Source: JAAYCI01 sp964370195 (GTDB taxonomy: Bacteria; Bacillota; Clostridia; Oscillospirales; Ruminococcaceae). Taken from it: 64,000 nt of DNA. A program made the position numbers and the translations under genes. Of the stretch, positions 32,343 through 40,421 are shown in pieces. Under the pieces are notes generated by a model, which saw only the letters and a program-made list of their open reading frames with translations, ran no database searches and had not been told where the DNA came from. Location of the stretch: the NCBI GenBank assembly GCA_964370195.1, contig CAYJIH010000002.1, positions 62,001 through 126,000 of the forward strand, written 5' to 3'. How positions within the stretch are numbered: position 1 is the first letter of the stretch; every line of letters begins with the position of its first letter.

Positions 32343-35015
32343 CTAATCTCGGTATTCCTCCATTTGGAATGCCTCAAAAATATCGCCCTCTTTAATATCA
32401 CTAAATTTTTCCAGCGATATGCCACATTCATACCCTTGTGCCACTTCTTTTACGTCATCTTTAAAACGACGCAAAGAGGAAATTTCGTCCTCTGCCACCA
32501 CGATGCCATCGCGTACCACACGAATTTGTGCATTGCGGTTTACTTTGCCATTTTGGATATAACAGCCGGCAATGGTGCCCACACTGCTTACCTTGTATGT
32601 TTCACGCACTTCAATGCGTCCCAGTTCAATCTCGCGAATTTTCGGTGCAAGCATGCCTTTCATTGCATCTTCCACATCGTTAATGGCATCATAAATTACG
32701 CGATACATCCGCATTTCCACGCCATTTTGTGCGGCGTCTGCCGTTGCAATCAAGTCTGGGCGAACATTAAATCCAATGATGATTGCCCCAGAAGCATCTG
32801 CCAACATCACATCGCTTTTGTTAATAGCGCCCACGCCGGCATGTACCACTTTCACACGCACTTCTTCATTGCCCAGTTTTTCAAGGCTTTGTTTCACAGC
32901 CTCGGCACTACCTTGCACGTCGGCTTTTACAATGATGGAAAGTTGTTTCATATCGCCAGCAGCAATTTGTGTAAACAAATTGTCTAACGTTACTTTTGTA
33001 TAGCTTCCAAGCTGCTCTTCGCGCAAAGCAGAACTGCGACGGTCGGCCAATTCGCGTGCTAGGCGCTCGTCTTCTACTGCATCAAAGATATCGCCAGCCT
33101 CCGGCACATCGGTTAAGCCTGTAATTTCTACCGGTGTAGAAGGCCCTGCTTCATCCAGTGGTACTCCATGAGAATCACGCATTGTGCGCACACGCCCCAC
33201 AGAAGTACCCGCCAAAATAATGTCACCTTGTTTTAAAGTGCCACGCTGCACCAAAATGGTAGCAATCGGGCCTTGGCCTTTGTCTAACCTTGCTTCTACC
33301 ACGGCCCCTTTTGCCTTGCGGTTCGGGTTGGCCTGAAGTTCCATTACCTCAGCCGTTAAGTTAATCATTTCCAAAAGATCGTCAATGCCCTGCCCTGTAT
33401 GTGCAGACACCGGCACAACCACAATATCTCCGCCCCACTCTTCCGCAACAAGCTCATGCTCTGTTAACTGTTGCTTCACGCGGTCTGGATTTGCACCCTC
33501 TTTGTCCATCTTATTGATGGCAACGATGATAGACACCCCGGCTGCTTTTGCATGGTTGATTGATTCAATTGTCTGCGGCATAATGCCGTCATCTGCAGCC
33601 ACCACCAAAACAGCGATGTCTGTCATCGTGGCACCACGCGCACGCATCGATGTAAACGCTTCGTGCCCCGGTGTATCTAAAAATGTGATTAGTTTATTGT
33701 CTTTTTGCACTTGGTAAGCACCAATATGCTGTGTGATACCACCGGCTTCGCCGCTTGTAACATTCGTAGCACGGATTGCGTCCAAAATAGATGTTTTACC
33801 ATGGTCTACATGGCCCATTACCACTACAACAGGTGGGCGATCACACAAATCAACCTCTTGGTCTTCATCCACTTCAAACAGGCGCTCTTCAATCGTCACA
33901 TGCACTTCGCGCTCTACTTTGGCGCCCATCTCTTCGGCCACCGTTGAGGCTGTATCAAAATCGATGATTTGTGAAATACTTGCCATCACACCAAAGCCCA
34001 TCAACACCTTGATTACCTGTGGGGCTGCTGCTTTCAAACGCGTGGCAAGCTCACCCACTGTAATTTCGTCCGGAATAGACACTTTCAGCTGGGCTTTACG
34101 CGCTTTTTCCAATTGAATGCGCTGCAAACGCTCTGCCTCAGTTTCTTTCTTTTTGGCGTATGGGTTTTGACGATTTTTATTGCCACGCAGCTTTTGACGG
34201 CTTTGTGTTGGTTTTCTGCGGTTTTCCACCGCTTTTGTCGAGGCTAAATCTGTATATTTTTCGTTGAACTTATCTAAGTTCACATCCACCGTGCGTGTAT
34301 CTACTGTGCGTGTAACCACCTCACGCTTCGGTGCTGCCGGTTTATCTGCATTGTCATTTTTTGTTTCACGAACACGGCCCAGTCCATCGCGTTTTTTCGC
34401 TGGCTGTTGCTTTTGTTTGTTGGGGTTTGCCGGTTGCTTTTGTTGCACCGGTGCTTGCGGAGCAACCGGCTTTTGCTGCGGTGTCTCCGTTTTCTTTTCT
34501 GCCACAACTTGCTGTGCCTGTTGTGGTTTCTTTGCCGGCATTTCCTCCGCTTTAGGTGCCGGTGCTTTAGGTGCNNNNNNNNNNNNNNNNNNNNNNNNNN
34601 NNNNNNNNNNNNNNNNNNNNNNNNNNNNNNNNNNNNNNNNNNNNNNNNNNNNNNNNNNNNNNNNNNNNNNNNNNGCTTTAGGTGCCGGTGCTTTAGGTGC
34701 TGGCACTTTTTGCGCCGGCTCCTTTTTAGCTTCTACCGCTTTCGCAGGTTCTGCCGGTTGTTTCACCGGCTTCTGCGGTGCTTTTTCCGCTTGCTTCGCC
34801 GGCTGCCCTTTGGGCGCACTTGCAAGGTATTCCTCGAAGTTCTTCTCCTCATTTTGACGCGTGAAAAAGTCGAAGAGAAAATCCAATTCCTCCTCACTTA
34901 GGGGTGTTGTGTGCTTTTTCACCTCATGAAATTTTTCATTGAGTAAATCCACAACCACTTTATTTTGCACACTCAAATCTTTTGCAACATCACTGAGCTT
35001 ATACTTAATGACCAA
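32343..35015 (-). CDS. infB: Translation initiation factor IF-2 (contains assembly gap)
   Basis: GTPase that brings initiator tRNA to the 30S subunit. After the N-terminal IF2N domain (IKYKLSDVAKDLSVQNKVVVDLL) comes a low-complexity Ala/Pro/Lys linker with APKAPAPK repeats; the second 100-N gap is there. The G domain has GHVDHGKT, DTPGHEAF and NKMD, followed by domains II-IV up to the C-terminus EGDIFEAFQMEE. I start at TTG 35015, seven bases after GGGAGG, giving VIKYKL at the N-terminus; an upstream GTG at 35042 would include that site in the coding region. Length is nominally 890 residues but uncertain because of the gap. Confidence 0.94.
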   Translation of the reverse strand: MVIKYKLSDVAKDLSVQNKVVVDLLNEKFHEVKKHTTPLSEEELDFLFDFFTRQNEEKNFEEYLASAPKGQPAKQAEKAPQKPVKQPAEPAKAVEAKKEPAQKVPAPKAPAPKXXXXXXXXXXXXXXXXXXXXXXXXXXXXXXXXXXAPKAPAPKAEEMPAKKPQQAQQVVAEKKTETPQQKPVAPQAPVQQKQPANPNKQKQQPAKKRDGLGRVRETKNDNADKPAAPKREVVTRTVDTRTVDVNLDKFNEKYTDLASTKAVENRRKPTQSRQKLRGNKNRQNPYAKKKETEAERLQRIQLEKARKAQLKVSIPDEITVGELATRLKAAAPQVIKVLMGFGVMASISQIIDFDTASTVAEEMGAKVEREVHVTIEERLFEVDEDQEVDLCDRPPVVVVMGHVDHGKTSILDAIRATNVTSGEAGGITQHIGAYQVQKDNKLITFLDTPGHEAFTSMRARGATMTDIAVLVVAADDGIMPQTIESINHAKAAGVSIIVAINKMDKEGANPDRVKQQLTEHELVAEEWGGDIVVVPVSAHTGQGIDDLLEMINLTAEVMELQANPNRKAKGAVVEARLDKGQGPIATILVQRGTLKQGDIILAGTSVGRVRTMRDSHGVPLDEAGPSTPVEITGLTDVPEAGDIFDAVEDERLARELADRRSSALREEQLGSYTKVTLDNLFTQIAAGDMKQLSIIVKADVQGSAEAVKQSLEKLGNEEVRVKVVHAGVGAINKSDVMLADASGAIIIGFNVRPDLIATADAAQNGVEMRMYRVIYDAINDVEDAMKGMLAPKIREIELGRIEVRETYKVSSVGTIAGCYIQNGKVNRNAQIRVVRDGIVVAEDEISSLRRFKDDVKEVAQGYECGISLEKFSDIKEGDIFEAFQMEEYRD
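34575..34674. other. Assembly gap of 100 N inside infB
   Basis: Placeholder gap flanked on both sides by copies of the same 18-base unit encoding Ala-Pro-Lys-Ala-Pro-Ala. The real number of repeats in the IF-2 linker cannot be told. Confidence 0.95.
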
Positions 35016-35058
35016 ATGCAGTTCCTCCCACATCTTCTTCACTTATAACAATTTTCGA

Positions 35059-35382
35059 CTATCTGTTTTCTTCTATCTTCATCAGGCATAAATTTGCCAA
35101 ATGTTCATCACTTATGCATAGCACGGCCACCGGTTTACGAAACACGTCTGCCATTGCCTCTTTTGAGCAACCAAGGCTCTTTACAGGCACATCATTCTTT
35201 GCCTTACGCAACAACCTGCGGCTTGTGCCTTCGGAAACATCGCATGAAAGCAGCACCAGTTTCGCTCTATCCGCCTCTAAACATTGGCTCACTGCATCAA
35301 AACCCGCAGCAACCGCGCCCGCTTTTCGGCAAAGAAACAAGGCATGTTTTAAAGCCGGTTTACAAGCATCATTCGCACTCAT
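35059..35382 (-). CDS. ylxQ: L7Ae/L30e-family ribosomal-type protein YlxQ
   Basis: RNA-binding protein of the L7Ae/L30e/Gadd45 fold, in its invariant place between ylxR and infB. The 107-residue protein shows FLCRKAGAVAAGFDAV near the N-terminus and LVLLSCDVSEGTSRRL, the family's core. L7Ae-type proteins bind kink-turn RNAs; the exact target of YlxQ is not established. ATG 35382 follows AGGAG and overlaps the end of ylxR by 14 bases, which indicates translational coupling. Confidence 0.9.
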   Translation of the reverse strand: MSANDACKPALKHALFLCRKAGAVAAGFDAVSQCLEADRAKLVLLSCDVSEGTSRRLLRKAKNDVPVKSLGCSKEAMADVFRKPVAVLCISDEHLANLCLMKIEENR

Positions 35383-35647
35383 CGCTTAACTCCTGCTTTA
35401 GCTGTTCGTATATTTCTTTCGGCACGGTTGTACTAAACGCCCGCTCTAGGCTTCTTCTTTTTTGTGCTTTGGCAAGGCACTCTGCCTTTGGGCAAATGTA
35501 GGCTCCACGCCCTGGCGCTTTACCTGTACGATCCAGCGATGTTTCGCCTGCCTTATTGTGTACCACACGCACAAGTTCTTTTTTGCTCTTTCCTTGCCCA
35601 CATCCCACACAATGCCGAACGGGAATTTTTTTAAGTTTCTGCGTCAC
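35369..35647 (-). CDS. ylxR: YlxR / RnpM (DUF448) RNA-binding protein
   Basis: Small basic protein of 92 residues with the DUF448 signature RHCVGCGQGKSKKELVRVV and GRGAYICPKAECL. Work in Bacillus subtilis proposes that this protein binds and modulates RNase P RNA (RnpM) and affects transcription. The start is GTG 35647, inside the end of nusA (17-base overlap). The order nusA-ylxR-ylxQ-infB is the common Firmicutes arrangement. Confidence 0.92.
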   Translation of the reverse strand: MTQKLKKIPVRHCVGCGQGKSKKELVRVVHNKAGETSLDRTGKAPGRGAYICPKAECLAKAQKRRSLERAFSTTVPKEIYEQLKQELSDECE

Positions 35648-36743
35648 CGCTCTTCTCTGCCTCTTCTATTTCCGTTTCCGCTTCCTCTTCCGCTTCTCCG
35701 TAATAACCACTTTCAGGGCGAATGTCTATGTTGTATCCCGTTAAACGTGCACACAAACGAGCATTTTGCCCTTTGTTCCCAATCGCTAGCGACAGCTGGT
35801 GGTCCGGCACTGTTACTTGACAACTTTTGTTTTCGCCTTCAATAAGCTCCACTTTCAGCACATTTGCCGGAGAAAGTGCCGCTGCAATAAACTCAGCAGG
35901 GTCTTCGCTGTACAGCACCACATCTATTTTTTCGCCACCAAGCTCTTCCACAATGTTGGCCACACGCGCACCGTGAGCACCAATACATGCACCGCGCGGA
36001 TCTACATTTGGATCTTTGCTGAACACAGCCAATTTTGTACGTTGGCCCGCCTCGCGTGCAATGGCTTTAATCTCTACCGTACCGTCGAACACTTCCGGCA
36101 CTTCCATTTCAAACATCCGTTTCACAAGCCCCGGGTGCGTGCGGCTAATCATCACACGCGGTCCACGCTCGCTCACGGTCACATCCACCACATACACTTT
36201 AACGCGCTCGCCCTCGCGCAACTCTTCGTTTGGCACTTGCTCGTTGCGCGGTAAAATGGCTTCGTTCTTTCCTATTTCTAATGCAATCAGCCCACGCGAA
36301 GCATCTACACGCGTCACAACACCTGTCACAATCTCATGGCTTTTGCTTTGCATCTCTGTATACAATTGGCTGCGCTCTGCCTCTCGGATCCCTTGATGAA
36401 TGACATGCTTTGCCGTTTGCGCTGCAATGCGCCCAAAATCTTGTGTTTTTAGAGGCGTTTCCAACTGGTCGCCCACTTGCAAGCTTGCATCTGCTTTTTG
36501 TGCTTCTTGCAAAGATACCTGCGTATATTTATTTTCTACGGTTTCCACAACATCCTGCAGCAACCGCACATCAAAAGCACCACTGTTCGGATCTATTACA
36601 ACCGAAACATTTTCCTCTTCCACATCATAATCTTTTCGCACTGCAATGGCCACAGCATTTTTCACTTTTTCCAGCAAATAATCTGCCGAGATACCCCGTT
36701 CTTTTTCCAGCAATTCCAGTGCTTTAAACAGCTCTTCATTCAT
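35631..36743 (-). CDS. nusA: Transcription termination/antitermination factor NusA
   Basis: Binds RNA polymerase and nascent RNA to control pausing, termination and antitermination. The 370-residue protein has the N-terminal polymerase-binding domain (FKALELLEKERGISADYLLE), an S1 domain near residues 130-200 (VVTRVDASRGLIALEIG) and two KH domains (PRGACIGAHGARVANIVEEL; AIGNKGQNARLCARLTG). An acidic tail ends the protein; the AR repeats of enteric NusA are absent, as usual in Firmicutes. ATG 36743 follows GGTTGGAG. It lies 59 bases after rimP. Confidence 0.95.
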   Translation of the reverse strand: MNEELFKALELLEKERGISADYLLEKVKNAVAIAVRKDYDVEEENVSVVIDPNSGAFDVRLLQDVVETVENKYTQVSLQEAQKADASLQVGDQLETPLKTQDFGRIAAQTAKHVIHQGIREAERSQLYTEMQSKSHEIVTGVVTRVDASRGLIALEIGKNEAILPRNEQVPNEELREGERVKVYVVDVTVSERGPRVMISRTHPGLVKRMFEMEVPEVFDGTVEIKAIAREAGQRTKLAVFSKDPNVDPRGACIGAHGARVANIVEELGGEKIDVVLYSEDPAEFIAAALSPANVLKVELIEGENKSCQVTVPDHQLSLAIGNKGQNARLCARLTGYNIDIRPESGYYGEAEEEAETEIEEAEKSGDAET

Positions 36744-36802
36744 ATGAATTCTCCAACCTTTGCTTCCTCTTTACTCTTTCGTCATATAATTTGCACTTGA
36801 AT

Positions 36803-37285
36803 TTATCCAAACAAATGCTCATCATCACACAGCTTCACATCGGCCACTTCTTTTACAGAGAAACTCTCTTCTCCCGCCTCTGTGCACAGCACCAGCGATG
36901 TTTCATCTTTTTTTACTAGGGCACCTGCCACCTCTTTGCGCCCGCTTTCATCTGCACGGTACAATTTAGCGCTCACCTTTTGCCCCATCATCGCAGCAAA
37001 ATGCTCATCCTTGTGCAGTTTTCTGCCTAGCCCCGGGCTACCCACCTCTAAAATATAGCTGTGATCCACCGGGTCCTCTTCGTCTAACAATGGGTCGATG
37101 GCACGTGTTACGCGCTCGCACGTATCTGTATCCAGTGGTTCCTCACGGTCAATCAGTACCTTTAAAAACCACTCGGCACCTTCTTTTTCAAAGCGCACGT
37201 CCCATAAACGCAGCCCCATGTCTTCAATCACCGGCCGCACCAACCGCTCTACCCTAGCCGGAACATTGCCGCCTCGCTTGCCCAT
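36803..37285 (-). CDS. rimP: Ribosome maturation factor RimP
   Basis: Assists 30S subunit maturation. The 160-residue protein shows LRLWDVRFEKEGAEWFLKVLID, then CERVTRAIDPLLDEEDPVDHSYILEVGSPGL, the family's central signature, and a C-terminal SH3-like domain. ATG 37285 follows AAAGTGGTG. It is the first gene of the operon, about 120 bases after the promoter, with a strong hairpin in its leader. Confidence 0.93.
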   Translation of the reverse strand: MGKRGGNVPARVERLVRPVIEDMGLRLWDVRFEKEGAEWFLKVLIDREEPLDTDTCERVTRAIDPLLDEEDPVDHSYILEVGSPGLGRKLHKDEHFAAMMGQKVSAKLYRADESGRKEVAGALVKKDETSLVLCTEAGEESFSVKEVADVKLCDDEHLFG

Positions 37286-37360
37286 ATTTCACCACTTTCA
37301 CGTCTTGTTGCTGTTTTTTGCAATTTCCAGCAACACTCTGGATAAAAATACACCTATACA

Positions 37361-37395
37361 ACGCAAGAGAGCGGGCACTGCCCACTCTCTTGCGT
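37361..37395 (-). promoter_or_regulatory. Leader hairpin of the rimP-nusA operon
   Basis: ACGCAAGAGAG..GGGCA pairs with TGCCC..CTCTCTTGCGT, nearly perfect through 16 pairs. It begins within about 15 bases of the expected transcription start and lacks a T run on the minus strand. It may stabilise the mRNA 5' end or take part in NusA autoregulation. Confidence 0.65.
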
Positions 37396-37413
37396 TTCGT
37401 TTCGTATACATAG

Positions 37414-37442
37414 ATTATAGCACAATCTTTTATCGGATGCAA
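37414..37442 (-). promoter_or_regulatory. Promoter of the rimP-nusA-infB-ribF operon
   Basis: On the minus strand TTGCAT, a 17-base spacer and consensus TATAAT. Confidence 0.75.
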
Positions 37443-37511
37443 GGACAATTTGGCATTTTCTCGGTGCACACTTCAGCGCAAACCAACACTGCGCTCTATA
37501 CACTTTTTCTC

Positions 37512-40046
37512 TTACGCTGTCTCTATTTTGCTCGCATCTTGTAAGCCCAGTTTTTCAATGGCCTCTTCTACCATTTTATACTTTAGAATTTTGCCAGCAG
37601 CATTCATGGGGAATCCCTCTACAAAAGCCACATATTTCGGTTTCTTTTGTTTCGCCATATGGTCGGCCACGTATTGGCAAATCTCTTCCTCTGTGGCTTG
37701 CACACCTTCTTTTAGCACAATGCACGCCATAATTTCTTCTCCATACTGCTTGTCCGGCACGCCAATCACTTGCACATCTTTCACTTTTTCGTATGTGTAC
37801 AGGAAATCCTCAATTTCTTTTGGATAAATATTTTCACCGCCACGGATAATCATATCCTTAATACGGCCTGTAATTTTGTAGTTTCCATCCGGTAAACGTC
37901 GTGCCAAATCCCCTGTGTGAAGCCACCCCTCTTCGTCAATGGCATTTGCCGTGGCGGCAGGCATTTTATAATAGCCTTTCATAATGTTGTAGCCACGTGC
38001 CACAAATTCACCATCCACATTATCCGGCAAATCTTCTCCCGTTGCAGGGTCCACAATTTTGCACTCAATGCCCGGTAGAGCACGACCCACCGTTCCTACC
38101 TTTACGTCAATTTCATCATCTGCCCAGCTCATCGTGCACCCGGGTGACGATTCTGTTTGTCCAAACACAATTGTAATTTCGGGCATGTGCATTTTATCCA
38201 GCACATCTTGCATCACTTTCACAGGGCACGGGCTGCCAGCCATAATGCCGGTGCGCATATGCGAGAAATCTGTTTTTTCAAAGTCTTCATGCTCCAGCAT
38301 GGCAATAAACATTGTGGGCACGCCGTTGCACGCTGTAATTTTCGCTTTGTTTACACAATCAAGAGACTGTCGTGGCGAAAAAGCCGGAACAGGGCACATT
38401 GTGCTGCCATGTGTAACAGAAGCTGTCATCGAAAGCACCATGCCAAAACAATGGAACATCGGCACATGGATAAGGAAGCGATCCGCTGTAGACAAATCCA
38501 TCCGATCCCCAATATTTTTTCCATTATTTACCACATTGTAATGGGTAAGCATTACGCCTTTAGGAAATCCTGTGGTGCCGGATGTATACTGCATGTTACA
38601 CACATCATGGCTATTTAACATCTCTGCACGGCGGTATACCGCTTCTAGTGGTGTTTTTTCTGCCAAGTCCATCGCATTTTCCCATGTGATGCAGCCGGCA
38701 GCTTCAAACCCAACCGAAATAACATTGCGTAAGAACGGCAACCGTTTTGCATGCAAGGGCTCGCCCGCCGTATGCGTGGCAAGCTCTGGGCATACTTCTT
38801 CGATAATTTGGCGATAATTTGAATCTTTATACCCATCAATCATCACAAGTGTATGTGTATCCGATTGACGCAGTAAATATTCTGCCTCATGAATTTTGTA
38901 TGCAGTGTTCACCGTAACCAAAATGGCGCCAATTTTTGTAGTGGCCCAAAACGTAACAAACCACTGTGGCACATTTGTAGCCCAAATGGATACTTTATCG
39001 CCTTTTTTTACACCCATGCTAATAAGTGCACGCGCAAATGTATCCACTTCATCGCGAAACTCTTTATATGTGCGTGTATAATCCAGCGTGGTGTATTGAA
39101 ACGCCAGTTGATCTGGAAATTCGTCTGTCACTCTATCCAAAAGAGCCGGGAATGTCATGTCTATCAGTGTTTCTTTTTCCCAAATAAACTTGCCGGTTTT
39201 TGTGTTGTTATCTAAAAGCGCGCCCTTAACAGCAGACTTTTTCCCATATTGACGCATAAAATTAACAAAATGAGGAATAACAATTCCCGGATCTTCCAGT
39301 TCCCTGCTCCAGCGTTTCACCCACTCTAACGAAACATAACCCTCGTAGTTGATAGAGCGCAATGCACGCATCATTTCGTCAATGGGCATATCCCCCTCAC
39401 CCATCAAGCGATATAGAACGGCACCGTCTTTCAGCACAGAATCTTTTACGTGCACGTAACGAATGTAGGCGCCCAAATTCTGCACAGTTTGCTCGGGGCT
39501 TTCGTTTGCAAACCGGTATGGGTGATGCACATCCCATAATGCGGCCACCGAATCACTCAGCACCAGCTGCAACAACTGATACAAGCGCTTTGTGCTGGCA
39601 TAAACGCCGTTTGTTTCCACCAAAAGCACCACACTTTTTTCTTCACATAGTGGCACAAGGCGGCGAAGCATGGATGCTACAAATTCATCATCCACATCCT
39701 CTTCGCCGGGCGCTGGGGCATTGTCGGCCAAAACACGCACAAACGGTGTGCCCATTTTGCTGGCCAGCTCGATGTAAGCCTGTAGCTCGGCCAAATTTTC
39801 CTCTTCACGCTCTTTGTATTTCAAACAGCAGTTCGAAGAAAAGCAAGGGATATTAAGCCCCATTGTATGCAAACATTTTAGCGTTTTGCTCAGCTGTTCC
39901 TCGGCAAACGGTTGTGCCTTCACTGCCAGGATATCATCACCCAGCCCACGCACTTCCACACCGTCAAAGCCAAAGTCTTTGGCTGTGGACACAATCTCCT
40001 GCCAGTCCCAATCGGGGCATGCCAATGTTGAAAATGATACTTTCAT
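37512..40046 (-). CDS. Fusion: xylose-isomerase-like TIM barrel + AMP-forming acyl-CoA synthetase
   Basis: Residues 1-265 form a sugar-phosphate isomerase/epimerase-type TIM barrel with its metal ligands in place: Glu144 (LLVETN), Asp172 (WDVHH), His199 (YVHVKD) and Glu241 (SLEWV). A linker of about 25 residues leads to an acyl-CoA synthetase (about 292-844) with P-loop YTSGTTGFPKG (487-497), GRIKDMIIRGGENIYP and the C-terminal lysine in NAAGKILK (Lys819). The synthetase activates a carboxylic acid through an acyl-AMP; what the barrel does is unknown. ATG 40046 follows AAAGGAAGG, and no internal stop or start suggests two genes. It lies directly downstream of a T-box leader, so amino-acid starvation controls it. 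The combination is unusual. Confidence 0.88.
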   Translation of the reverse strand: MKVSFSTLACPDWDWQEIVSTAKDFGFDGVEVRGLGDDILAVKAQPFAEEQLSKTLKCLHTMGLNIPCFSSNCCLKYKEREEENLAELQAYIELASKMGTPFVRVLADNAPAPGEEDVDDEFVASMLRRLVPLCEEKSVVLLVETNGVYASTKRLYQLLQLVLSDSVAALWDVHHPYRFANESPEQTVQNLGAYIRYVHVKDSVLKDGAVLYRLMGEGDMPIDEMMRALRSINYEGYVSLEWVKRWSRELEDPGIVIPHFVNFMRQYGKKSAVKGALLDNNTKTGKFIWEKETLIDMTFPALLDRVTDEFPDQLAFQYTTLDYTRTYKEFRDEVDTFARALISMGVKKGDKVSIWATNVPQWFVTFWATTKIGAILVTVNTAYKIHEAEYLLRQSDTHTLVMIDGYKDSNYRQIIEEVCPELATHTAGEPLHAKRLPFLRNVISVGFEAAGCITWENAMDLAEKTPLEAVYRRAEMLNSHDVCNMQYTSGTTGFPKGVMLTHYNVVNNGKNIGDRMDLSTADRFLIHVPMFHCFGMVLSMTASVTHGSTMCPVPAFSPRQSLDCVNKAKITACNGVPTMFIAMLEHEDFEKTDFSHMRTGIMAGSPCPVKVMQDVLDKMHMPEITIVFGQTESSPGCTMSWADDEIDVKVGTVGRALPGIECKIVDPATGEDLPDNVDGEFVARGYNIMKGYYKMPAATANAIDEEGWLHTGDLARRLPDGNYKITGRIKDMIIRGGENIYPKEIEDFLYTYEKVKDVQVIGVPDKQYGEEIMACIVLKEGVQATEEEICQYVADHMAKQKKPKYVAFVEGFPMNAAGKILKYKMVEEAIEKLGLQDASKIETA

Positions 40047-40089
40047 GTCAAAACCTTCCTTTAATTCGTCTCAATTTTTCTTTGTATAC

Positions 40090-40119
40090 AAAAAACGCCT
40101 CTTGCAAAAACAAGAGGCG
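40090..40119 (-). terminator. T-box terminator
   Basis: On the minus strand CGCCTCTTG pairs with CAAGAGGCG and is followed by TTTTTT. It stands 44 bases before the fusion gene and directly after the conserved T-box sequence, with which it would be mutually exclusive. Confidence 0.92.
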
Positions 40120-40345
40120 AAAATTTCCGCGGTACCACTCTTTTTGGGGCATAACACCCCCACTTTGTGCACATTTTGTGCGTCTCTGTAACGGGAGAAC
40201 CCGTGTAGCCCTACTAAGAAGTTTCCTTCTGTTGCAGCCACCTGCTCTAGGGGGAGCACCATTTTCAAATCCCCACTGCCTTTCAGCCGCCGGCAGCTCT
40301 CTGTAGAAGAATAAGAAAAGGTTTATGCCCTGTCGTCGCAATTTG
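40120..40345 (-). ncRNA. T-box riboswitch leader, probably leucine-specific
   Basis: The minus-strand leader has the T-box sequence AGAGTGGTACCGCGG (plus-strand 40127-40141), the stem I GA motif and AG-bulge/distal-loop region (CAGAGAGCTGCCGG..GCTGAAAGGCAG), and a terminator. By alignment with the usual end of stem I (specifier, one base, five-base helix, GAGC), the specifier codon is CTC at 40254-40256, leucine. The acceptor-binding bulge TGGT would pair with an A discriminator, as tRNA-Leu has; this argues against the neighbouring frames TGC (Cys) and TCC (Ser). Uncharged tRNA should switch on the downstream TIM barrel-acyl-CoA synthetase gene. Confidence 0.9.
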
Positions 40346-40358
40346 CAATATGTAATAT

Positions 40359-40388
40359 AGTATACCGCATAAAAAGGCTGTTCGTCAA
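40359..40388 (-). promoter_or_regulatory. Promoter of the T-box leader
   Basis: On the minus strand TTGACG, an 18-base spacer and TATACT. It lies about 35 bases after the stop of the upstream acyl-CoA synthetase gene, with no terminator between, so read-through from the Vor operon also passes the T-box. Confidence 0.7.
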
Positions 40389-40421
40389 GCCCTTTTGTTC
40401 AGCTTATTGCACATAAAGTGT

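Noticed and set aside
34540..34720. CRISPR or intergenic repeat around the second gap
   Set aside because: The repeats are short, in frame and encode the Ala/Pro/Lys linker of IF-2; there are no spacers.
40250..40260. Cys (TGC) or Ser (TCC) reading of the T-box specifier
   Set aside because: Less good alignment to the stem I boundary, and the TGGT bulge does not match the usual discriminator bases of tRNA-Cys or tRNA-Ser.
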